A DNA stretch of 64,000 nt, from NCBI GenBank assembly GCA_963970005.1, contig CAXAMN010004158.1, positions 307,341-371,340 on the forward strand, given 5' to 3'. The position numbers were made by a program, and so were the translations under genes. The stretch comes from Durusdinium trenchii. Taxonomy: Eukaryota; Sar; Dinophyceae; Suessiales; Symbiodiniaceae. The notes beneath the pieces were generated by a model. The model did no database searches and had not been told where the DNA came from. It saw only the letters and a list, made by a program, of their open reading frames with translations. Position 1 is the first letter of the stretch. Every line of letters starts with the position of its first letter. Below are positions 55,645 to 64,000 of the stretch, piece after piece.

Positions 55645-55928
55645 GTCGATTTCTTGAAACCAAGTATGTTGGCCTCCCGCACTCAAACAAAAAAAACTAG
55701 TTGATCAGCTGAATTAATTGTTGTTGCCCGTATTCTAGATACATCTCGAGCAGTTGCACTGAAATTAACCGTGCGTGACCTACATGCACGAAACCAATTG
55801 GCTAGCCTGCTGAGACTTACATGTCCTGTACATGTGGAAAATATGGCTTGGAATCTGAACATGCTCTTCGCCTTCAAGATCAGCACCAAGTTCATGTTCT
55901 CTAAAAAAAACAAGGGGGACCCCTATGT

Positions 55929-56026
55929 CCGTGAAATCGCAGGGGTTGACCGTGAAATGGCAAGGGTTGACCGTGAAATGACAAGGGTTGACCGTGAAAA
56001 CGCGGGGTTGACCGTGAAATCGCGAC
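55929..56026 (+). repeat. 21-bp tandem repeat GTTGACCGTGAAATGGCAAGG
   Basis: About four units of a 21-bp repeat sit between units A and B. Because 21 is a multiple of three, the frame stays open and reads VDREMAR/VDREMTR/VDRENAG. Given the location in an intergenic or intronic stretch, I regard the peptide as incidental. Confidence 0.75.
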
Positions 56027-56405
56027 CCCCCATTTTTCTAGATTTATTGCTCAAACAACTTGCTTGTTAAGCACGTTGTGGCCCGACCTGTGCTGTACAC
56101 TTAGAAGCTGTGTTCTCTCAGTACTTAACTCCATATCGGTGGTGACCATGTGTTTCTAGAGGTCAGAGATGGCACCTGATCCTCCTGGAAACGAAGCAGG
56201 AGGTGCCTGTGATGGCCTTCCTAGAACATGTACTTGTTTTTTGCACATCACCTTTGAATTCTGTCAGCTCTTTGGAGGTTCCCAGGTTTTAGAAGATTGG
56301 TGGCTACACGATGCATACGTATTGCCAGGCTTATAAATTTCAATATTGAATCGAATCAAATTAAACGTGTGCACATGTACATATATGCACGCGTGCCCTA
56401 TGCAG

Positions 56406-57236
56406 GTACAGCGGTCTCGAAAGCAGCTGGCGCACATATAGATTCACAGGTTACTGTGGAATATAATAATGCTGATACCCTGGCCAAAGCAAAGAAAGCA
56501 GCACGTCCGAAAGAAGTTGCAAAGCCAGCCCCCCCTGTGAAGCGCACACGCGAAGACCCTAAGACGCAGGCCAAAGCCACAGGAAGCACAGGTCCCATCG
56601 CACCTACTGCCAAGTCACCTTCGCAGGCAGTTCCACAGCAGCCTTCAAAAAAGGCCAAGGGACCCCCTCCAGATGCTGCTGCACCGAAACATGCCCAAAT
56701 CACCCCACCTGCGAGGCAGCCACGTTCAGCATCTAAGGCTGAATCCATCGAATCCAGTGTCGACGCAAAAACAGTCCGTGCAAAGTCAGCAGAAACCAAA
56801 GCAGCTCCAGCAAAGCCCAGTGCCAAACACGCAGCAACACCAAGAGCTAAGAGTGCACCCAAAGCCAAAAGCGCACCAAGTGAGCCACCTGAAGCAGCGC
56901 CTAAGAGTTGCCCAAAAGTCAAGGCCGCACCAAAACCGAAAGCAGAACCTGCAGCCAAAGCCAAAACAGCACCAGTGGCAGAACCCGAAGCCGAAGCCAA
57001 AGCAGCAGCAGTGCCTCAAAAGAAAGCCAAAGGCAAACCCAAACCACCAGCGAAAGCAGAAAAGCCAACTGAGCACCCATCTGCACCAGGCATCGAAAAG
57101 GCGGCGGCAGAACAGGCATTGAACCGAGCAAGCACAACCGACATCACAGGAAATCCACCACCGGAAACAGAAGCAGACATAGTTGCCAGAAAAGCACGTG
57201 CCAAAGCTCACCACATGCGCTTCCTGCGGTCCTTGC
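56406..57236 (+). CDS. Unit B exon: Ala/Pro/Lys-rich low-complexity region
   Basis: The exon follows a GCAG acceptor at 56402-56405 and ends before GTAG at 57237. It is about 277 codons of Ala, Pro, Lys and Ser with KAKSAP/KAAPKPKAEP-type repeats and a late segment (EADIVARKARAKAHHMRFLR). Such composition resembles histone-H1-like or linker tails and would be disordered and positively charged. DNA binding is inference. The very long Ala-rich and Cys/Phe-rich frames on the opposite strand are shadows of this exon. Confidence 0.62.
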
Positions 57237-60200
57237 GTAGTCTGTGGCTTAGTATTAAATCCCCATGCGCCCTCAATACGCATCCAGCGACATACGTGTG
57301 CGCACTTAGGCAAGACAACACCGGCTGAAATAAGGGAGTCCGCGGCAAATGCAAGAGCAGGCCGGCAATGTACGCACCATGATATATGCACATGCATGCA
57401 TGTGCGCACGCACACCTTTAGGAAAAAAAGATGATGAAATCGCTGACTTGCTGGAAGACTGGTTTGCTTGTGCTGGTGATTGGGCTCATTCCCGGACTTT
57501 TCAGCGACTGACCAATCGCAAGAAGAGACGTCACAGAGTGAAGTATGCCTACAAGACCAAGCTTCAGCTGATGGACATGTCAGGGACCTATATATCTTTG
57601 TTTGCGCATGTGCAATCTCTTTGGATTACATGGACGTAGTGTCAATGTGTTTTAAAACTGGTCAACCTTCAAACCCTCCCACAACCCACGCCTGATCATG
57701 ATCCTCAAATTTCAGGTACAAAGACGAAGCCATAGTCGACCTCCTGATAGAGCAGAAAACCGAATGTGGATCTTTTAAAGAACACCCAGATTTCCCAGAC
57801 ATGGAGGCCAACTCAGAAATAAACGTAATCCTCAAACTGTTTGTCGTGTTCTACTAGCTACTTGTTGTACTGGGCACCTGCTTGTGGCTTGGCACATGTA
57901 CAGGACATGCGTCGGTATCGAGTCTTCGATGAAGAAGCTTCAGAATCTGAATCCGAGAACGAAATTGAGACTGGTGTGCAAATGAGCGATGGTGAATCTT
58001 CTTCTGCATCTGAGCCAGCGGCCAGTGCAACTGTGTCACTAGCCAGCATATGTTTACAGATCTAACTAGCTAGCACGGCAATGGTGATATAGGTTGTCAG
58101 CTCTGATGTCTCTCGCAGCTCCTGGAAGCGTGCTGGCCACCCAAGGCCTGCAAGTGCAGGCGCGAAGGCGGGTGCAAAGAAAGTCAAGAAGAACAAGAAA
58201 AAGAAATCCAAGAAGAAGAACACAAAGAATGAGCAGGTAGAAGAAAAACCAAAAAAAGGTTTTGACCTGGATGGCGCAAAAGAAGAAGGTGCCATGGGGT
58301 GTGTTTAAAGTTTGTTGAGAACACGCTACAAGTATATAGGGTGCACTTCAAAAACTTCCTCGCAGGCTTTGCAGGAAATCGCCATGATCGTTTCAGAAGC
58401 TCCAGTGTGGAAGGATAAACTAAGCAAAGCCAGTTCGTCTGAAACTCAATCCCACCGTGCAGTATAATAGAACCTCTATCACGCCACTGCCGCCGCCATC
58501 AACTCGCCCACTGAGGCAGGAACACTTGGTGCATGCATTGGTGCAAGACATGAACGCCCCGCTGGACCTCATCAAGCAAGGCCGCGAGAATCTGGATTCT
58601 GCAAGTACAGACCATGAGGCTCGAGTGACATGTCGTCCATATTGCATGTTCGACCATAACTCTAGGGTGCAAAGTTCACGTGGCTTAAACCTCAAATTTG
58701 GATCCCTGTTCAACAGAAAAATGGACCAGGTGGAGGGCTTGCTCACTCAGATCCGGGAGACCATCAACGACTACAAGGAAATTCTGAAGACCGTGAAGAA
58801 ACATGTACTTTGACCCAATACGTATACATAGAATCATGATCATGACTTGCTTCCACTTTACTTGCTGCTTTAATGGTCAACGGTATTTCTTATATAAACG
58901 CAGTGTGCGTAAATGGCTGAGGTTCCAACTGCAAAAGCGAAGGCCGCAGCTAAGTGATAGAGTGGCACGACAATATAGTGGGTCAGCAACCTGTTGAGTG
59001 CACAGCCTAGATTACAATATTTTGGAAACCGTGCTCGTATATAATATCTTGAAGAAAGTTGTCAGACACAGCAAGTACGATACGCAGATCCACTTGTGTT
59101 GGAGCACTGGCGTGCTACAGCTTAGGGAGAAAATGTATTGATCCATGCTGATAGCATGTCTCTTTTTGGAACCGTGATCGCAAGAGAAAAATGTCATGTC
59201 TTGATCGATGCACTAGCTCTCAACAAATCACCGCCGATGTTTGAACACTAACTCTCAACAAATCATCGCGAATCCAGCATTGGATTCGCTTCCGCTTCAG
59301 TTTCCACTCGTGCCTCGACCAGGTACAATTGAAGATGAGCCCATATGCGCGCACCTCGAAGATAAGGTCGGTGCTGGAGCGACTTGGTTGGAAACATTTG
59401 TGTAACAAGCATGGACATGAACTTCGATTCATCTCCTTGCAAGACTTAATGATCAAATCATTCATCTTTTAGCCGAGGCTAGTGTGGCATCTATTTCCGA
59501 AACCGCTGCTTTTGCAAAGGAGACCTCTGCTGCCGCGCAAATCCCAACAAATTTCTAACGTTTACCACGTATATTGTACAGCTCTGGACCTGTTCGTCCG
59601 TTTGTGTCTTGCGTTGATGTAAACCTCATGCCGCATTATTCCAAAAAGTTCATTTCCCAGGAGTCCAACGCCCAACCGCTTCCACACCTTCGGAAGCTGT
59701 CGAAGATTGCCGCTGGAGTAAACCTGAGTCGAGATTTCTGGCGGTCTCGAAGCTTGCCAGTTGCTCCTCGGTTGAAGTGCACATAACCCCTCAAAGCCTC
59801 AAGATATTTTGTCAGTTAATTAGTGTTTTGTTTTTGCCTTTAAACATTATTTGGGACCGTGTTTGATTGAATGCACATGCTTGCAGGGTATAGTGCACAT
59901 CGTTGCCCCACTCGATCTTCGGGAGGAGGGGAAACCAACGATCACAGATGAAAGGGTTCCGGTGCTCAATTTGTTCCAATTATTCCATTACTTGTGGAGT
60001 GAAGATGGACATGGTCTTCCTCTCAACTGGAAGGGGATCTCTGCATACTGGAGTCACACCCGGGAACACATGCCATGGGGTGCGCAGCACCCAGCAAGTG
60101 ATCAGCACATTCCATGTGCAATTTACGGAGACGAGGCGAGGTACACGTCTGCGACAGGAGTGCCTGAGAAAATACTGGCTATACTTGTGAGCTTTCCATT

Positions 60201-62190
60201 GTTTTCTCCGCGGTCAACCCGCAACAGCAAGTTTTGCGTCTTCGCAATGCGGTGCTCTTTGATGGTGAAGAGGAAAACTCTGTGGAGAGTGTTCGAGTAT
60301 ATTCGATATGCCATGAACTTTTTGTTCAATGGACACAAGCCATCACATCCTTTTCCTGGATGTGATGATATGCCACGGAGTGATATGGCAACCTATCCCG
60401 GGGAACCCTTGTTCGAAAAGCGGCCGCTTAAGTTCGCCCTCACAGAACTGAGAGGAGATTGGGCTTGGTTTATGGATATTTTGAATTTGAAGCCGCGCTG
60501 GAACAGTGCTCAGAACTGTTTCAAGTGTGGGGCTTGGCGGAATGCATCAACACTGGGTCAGTCAGGGTACGATTTCTCTGATTCAGCCCTGTGGCCATCA
60601 ACGATTGTGACGCATGTGCAGTTCATTGCCACAAAACTCAATGAAGGCCCTATTTGAACCTCGTCTGTGGTTGAAGTTTGTGTTTACTATAAGTCCCTAG
60701 CTAGTTTGAGCACTAGTGACTATGCACACTCTTGGAAAAGAATTGTTTTTCTGACTCAAGGCCCCCTCTTTGCAATCATCGGCTTCCACTACCTTATGGT
60801 ACGCTTCTGTATGATGCATAATTTCCATCTTGGCACCGTCCAGCGATCAAACGGCTCGGCCCTGACCCTTAACCAGCGTTGGCCATGCATGCATGAACAT
60901 GTATCCGTTTAACTTGTTTACGAAGTACCACACAAATCGACATGTTTCCCAGGATGCATCTATTTGATGCTGGATTCTTCTGTGATCCGGCAACTCCATG
61001 GGCAGAAGCTGTGAAGATATTTTTCCAACATTTCAGATCATGGAAGAAACGCAACAAAATTTCCTGCTCGCAACCTGGGTTTACGCAATATATCGTTGCT
61101 TGGTGGTAAAGTGATGGGTCAGGCCGTTTGTGGAGTGGTGGTTTACAGTGTTTGAAACACCGGTACCAGTAATGGAACCAAGGTTGATCGGATGGAACCG
61201 GTGATGAACCTGAAGGCTTTCAACGGCCGTGTGGTAGCCGCATGGTTGGCAGAATCCTGTGTATTGCTCTCATCCCGCACCCCTGGGCACATTGAGAACG
61301 CAATGGTTGCTGGATGCATGAACCTTGCAAGCTTTAACATGCAGTGTTGTCAGTGAGTGCCGGGTCTGTTCGGATATACCTAATAAGGACAGCGGCAAAT
61401 GCCTTTGTAACTGCTATGGAGAACGCGGGCCGCTATTTGCTACTAGGATGAACATACGTTGCTCGCTGTACAGACTTTTTCAACACACCATGGTGGTGTA
61501 CATCACTGCAAGGTCTGACAGAGAGGCTTCCACCATCAAGGAGCATGGCCAGAAATATTTGCTGCTCATGAAAGCCCTAAACCGCAGATCTTTGAGGAGT
61601 GAAGGGAGTTGGGAATACATGCACACGTGTAGATGTTGATTCGCATGTACATCAACATCACAACTTTACATGTTGATGAGGTAACCCTGATGTTTTTCTC
61701 TGCAGGAATGGCAAATTGCGATGGGGGCTGCTGCCCAAGCACCATGCAATTTGTCTGCCCAGTCGATCTAGAACAATTTGCTGTGTACTTTTTCTTTTAG
61801 ACCCACGGCCATGGCGTTGGACCCAGGCAGTGGACCACCAAATTCGAGAGATGATGTCCTTTAGTTCCTTGGCTCGATGAGCAGCACACACCATGTGGCT
61901 CAACTTGTTTTTTGTTGCATTTTCTCAACACGCGCGCAACACCAAGGGCTTAATGCCCGGTTTGAACACACTTTCAGCGACGAAGACTTCATGCGTTATC
62001 TCAAAAGCTGCTCAATCTGCATCTGCTTTTTTGGTCCAGTCTGTACCGTTTGAGCTTTGCTTGGTGTGGATTGAGTTGGGTGAGTGGCTGATGAGTCTGA
62101 TGAGGTCTTGCGGTGGCCAGCCATAGATTCAATATGACTGCCTCAATCCTCAAGCGAAGCTTGCTTCGCTTGAAGCACGCCAAAAAGAAA
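56406..62190 (+). CDS. Unit B: multi-exon gene with transposase-like C-terminal region
   Basis: Exons with consistent phase include 56406-57236, 57422-57578, 57716-57824, 57904 to about 58032, 59887 to about 60648, 60764 to about 60850, 60953 to about 61088, about 61190-61340, 61706 to about 61760 and about 61945-62005. Introns are GT-AG, with at least one GC-AG (60649-60763). The N-terminus is Ala/Pro/Lys-rich, the middle has short globular and coiled segments, and the C-terminal part resembles a DDE-type transposase in motif order. It lies about 0.8 kb downstream of unit A on the same strand. The true start and last exon are not resolved, and some exons between 58.1 and 59.8 kb are tentative. 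Whether it is an active transposon gene, a domesticated copy or a fossil cannot be told. Confidence 0.58.
57422..58040 (+). CDS. Unit B exons: conserved-looking globular segment
   Basis: Three exons join in phase. 57422-57578 reads KKDDEIADLLEDWFACAGDW and then RRHRVKYAYKTKLQLMDM. 57716-57824 reads YKDEAIVDLLIEQKTECGSF and PDFPDMEANSEIN. 57904 to about 58032 reads RRYRVFDEEASESESENEIE. The introns are GT-AG (57579-57715 and 57825-57903). The split Met codon across the first junction (AT then G) makes the joining convincing. I do not know a named domain for this segment. Its pattern (acidic helix, GDW, basic run, Tyr/Lys run, then RYRVFDEE) seems typical of a dinoflagellate family. Confidence 0.58.
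58100..59786 (+). CDS. Unit B tentative exons: Lys-rich, coiled and linker segments
   Basis: Several open pieces lie between plausible acceptors and donors. A Lys-rich piece lies near 58120-58295 (AKKVKKNKKKKSKKKNTKNE). ALQEIAMIVSEAPVWKDKL lies near 58367. LRQEHLVHALVQDMNAPLDL lies near 58515. A helical piece lies near 58715-58800 (MDQVEGLLTQIRETINDYKE). NPALDSLPLQFPLVPRPG lies near 59270. AEASVASISETAAFAKETSA lies near 59474. KKFISQESNAQPLPHLRKLS lies near 59645. They agree in direction with the rest of unit B, but I could not settle every boundary or phase. Introns here contain CTAGCTAGC-type palindromes (58066-58073). Confidence 0.4.
59887..60850 (+). CDS. Unit B exons: transposase-like catalytic region
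   Basis: The exon starts after TTGCAG at 59881-59886 and is open for over 250 codons. Landmarks are IYGDEARY (60121-60144), VFEYIRYAMNFLFNG, the PLFEKRPLKFALTELRGDWA stretch with GDW at 60454-60462, and NCFKCGAW with a C-x2-C pair (60517-60528). A GC-AG intron (about 60649-60763) leads to GFHYLMVRFCMMHNFHLG (to 60834). In Plavaka/KDZ and related transposases, acidic residues in GD-containing motifs, a CxxC soon after GDW/GDY, and an LLHQLHKG-like motif come in this order, which is why I suggest that relation. The match is by pattern only. The exon is uninterrupted by stops. Confidence 0.5.
60953..62190 (+). CDS. Unit B exons: C-terminal part of transposase-like region
   Basis: After a CCCAG acceptor near 60952 the frame reads MHLFDAGFFCDPATPWAEAV and KISCSQPGFTQYIVAW. 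Next comes MNLKAFNGRVVAAWLAES (about 61201-61255), then RTAANAFVTAMENAGRYLLL (about 61390-61450), KLRWGLLPKHHAI (exon from 61706, PKHH near 61734-61745), and NARFEHTFSDEDFMRYLK (about 61950-62002). TASILKRSLLRLKHAKKK (about 62130-62185) may be the end. SCSQ.FT, PK.H and F.DED are, as I remember them, recurrent signatures of the dinoflagellate family to which this seems to belong. A 10-bp inverted repeat with a TT spacer (62151-62172) lies in the last piece. Exon limits are approximate. Confidence 0.48.
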
Positions 62191-62199
62191 ATCAGGTGG

Positions 62200-64000
62200 G
62201 AGAATGTACATGTGAATACTGCACTGTATTTGGTGCATGGGGTTTAGTTTGATCATGTTTGATCTAAATCGTTGCTCTGAGATCCCGGCAAGGAACGTGG
62301 CACTGAAGCGAGAGATCGCCCGCTGAGCCATAAATGGATGTGTGCGGACGCCGGTGGAAAACAATAGTCGGCCGTGGCACATGCTACAAGGGAGAACTGA
62401 GGGGTTGTCTGTCCTAGAACGGACAGTCTGTTCTAGAACGAACGAAGGTGACACAAAAGCGACGACTTTGAAATACAGCGTCGATGGAAGCCTAGGGGTA
62501 TATATCAGTAATAATTATATATCTATCTTACATACGTGTCTTTCATTTTTTGGTATGTTGCTGTTTGCCATTCATCCTCTCAGTTTGGTCTTCACATGAG
62601 CTCCACACCGAGGAGTTCGTGGAATCCTGAGACTCTTTGCTGAATTGACACAACATTAGACTAACCAAGAACACAACATTAATTCTAAGAAATGTAATTG
62701 AATTGAATTGTAAGAACCAACAATTAGACAACATGTTGTGTAATTCTTTCATGTAACATGGACCATTATTACGAAATTAGACTCAGAACACAACACTATT
62801 CTCTCACTAGACCATCCAGAAATGAACCATCCATCTCAACTACTACATCCATCCATCCTAAAGCCTAAACCCTAAACCATCTCTTTAGACTAAGAAATTG
62901 ATTTTTTCACGTGGACCGGACCAGTTCTTGTGACCGGTGTGATCCCGATTCGCCGATTCGCCGGTCCGATCCTGGCTTTGTTGGACTGTTCTCATTGGTG
63001 ACAAGGACGATGATGATAATTATTGTGTTTGATGATGACCATGATGCTGTTGATGAGAGCACCGAGAAATTCTCACTAGGCATCACTCCCAGTGTTGCAT
63101 CACTCTCAATTCTCACTAGGGCATTTCTGTTGTGTTGTACCTTTATGGATAGACACGACCTGTCTGGGACACGACCTGTCTGTACAGTCAACCGCCCCCA
63201 ACTGATCGGTCAGTCCCCCGGAGTGGTCCTTTGGGCACCGCCCAGGCCGACGAAGCCCAACTAGAGATGGTTGGGCGGTGGTTGACTGGGACTAGATTGG
63301 GATGACTGTATCCCAATGTGTCCTCCAATTGTTTGGGTTTGAAATTCTCATGACTTGTTGGAGACGAAGAAGATGGTCTCCAATGTATCCCCAGAAGAGG
63401 TTGCCGCATGCAAACTCCTGGACAGACAGGTGCTCTCTCCTCCGTACGGCCCTCCACTTGATTTGCTGGGTCAAATCGTATGGATCCAACTGGAAAGGCC
63501 TATCACTCTATAGTAGGGACTGATCCTCCCACCTTTTGAAAGCAGCCGCCTGCTGCGAGCCGACCACGTATATCGGACGGGTCGCGAGTTTCGCAGGAGA
63601 GTGTCTCTCGAAAGTGTGGGAAGCCTCAGGTTGGACATGGCGATGACTGAGTTTCGTGGAAAGAAGACGGGGACAACTATCTTCAACACGACCTGGTTCA
63701 TTGTACCAAACACTTTTGAAAATTAGCTGATACAGAAGAACAACGGTTTGGGGGTGTATACTCTCCAAGCAATGGCTTTTGGTGGGGCTGTGCTGAGCTG
63801 TGGGCTTTGGGCGATGTGAACATGAGGCAGACTTGCAGCGTTCACGTTGTCTTCTTCCCTGCAAGTCGGTACAAGGAAAACACACGCGAAGGTCTTGGAG
63901 CAAGTCGGTACCATCCTACGTATACCATCCTGTCTTGTCCGGAGTCCATGTGATCAGCAAGCCGCAAGGCCGAGACAGCAAGCCTTGCACACCTTCAGTT
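62200..64000. other. No recognisable gene
   Basis: Frames of 60-131 codons overlap on both strands (62.9-63.9 kb) without domains. A short AT-rich stretch at 62640-62890 contains repeated TAGACTAA/ATTAGACAACA and CTAAACCCTAAACC words. The last is telomere-like (CCCTAAA) but only two units long. Confidence 0.4.

Noticed and set aside
56398-57415. Long minus-strand frames (200 and 209 codons), Ala/Gly-rich or Cys/Phe-rich
   Set aside because: They lie exactly antisense to the Ala/Pro/Lys-rich exon of unit B, and their composition is the mirror of its codons.
62840-62880. CCTAAACCCTAAACC, telomere-like
   Set aside because: Only two units are present, in an AT-rich non-repetitive context; no evidence of a chromosome end or interstitial telomere array.
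1-64000. Dinoflagellate spliced-leader gene or relict leader
   Set aside because: I looked for the conserved leader core (TAGCCATTTTGGCTCAAG-like) by eye on both strands and did not find it. A pattern search would be needed to exclude short relics.

Overview
The window is eukaryotic nuclear DNA and most resembles a dinoflagellate, probably Symbiodiniaceae or a close relative. Four things support this. Protein-coding exons are short and separated by introns of about 50-190 bp that mix GT-AG and GC-AG ends. The predicted proteins near the right end follow motif layouts I associate with large dinoflagellate protein families. A non-LTR retrotransposon with an RNase H domain lies at 34-38 kb. Dispersed repeats, including one whose translation contains TRNKKLL, recur across the window. 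No bacterial operons, rRNA, convincing tRNA, CRISPR array or spliced-leader gene was seen. The assembly has one 10-N gap at 24278-24287.

Layout. From 1 to 19.4 kb the DNA is gene-poor and repeat-rich: a 1.1-kb TGTTTGTGG-type array (6.2-7.3 kb), nested GAGTCACG arrays (7.7-8.9 kb), three copies of the TRNKKLL repeat (10.6, 12.0 and 13.5 kb) and a long hairpin (16.8 kb). A decayed protein-kinase copy lies at 19.5-20.1 kb. From 20 to 34 kb are microsatellites, short unassigned ORFs and a BspA-type leucine-rich-repeat fragment on the minus strand (32.3-32.7 kb). A 103-111-bp inverted-repeat element occurs twice, at 5.7 and 30.9 kb, in opposite orientations. A broken LINE occupies 34.07-38.4 kb: zinc-finger/coiled-coil ORF1, degenerate endonuclease, truncated reverse transcriptase, then a zinc-binding motif and RNase H. 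From 38 to 50 kb there is little except a possible two-exon minus-strand gene (48.1-48.6 kb) and a 128-bp near-perfect hairpin (49.0 kb).

The most interesting part is 50.0-62.2 kb. Two co-oriented multi-exon plus-strand units lie there. Unit A (about 50.0-55.64 kb) has a very acidic segment, a basic RG/KG segment, and a methyltransferase-like core with FSGVG, GVPCS and EQP motifs resembling C5-cytosine methyltransferase motifs I, IV and VI. Unit B (about 56.4-62.2 kb) has an Ala/Pro/Lys-rich N-terminus, a short globular region, and a long C-terminal region. Its motif order (GDE, GDW with CxxC, MHNFHLG, SCSQ.FT, PKHH, FSDEDF) is suggestive of Plavaka/KDZ-like transposases. The pair may be a domesticated or mobile methyltransferase-plus-transposase locus. 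This is inference: exon boundaries were assigned by eye, and unit A has at least two apparent frame breaks that could be decay or assembly errors.

From 62.2 kb to the end no gene is recognised.
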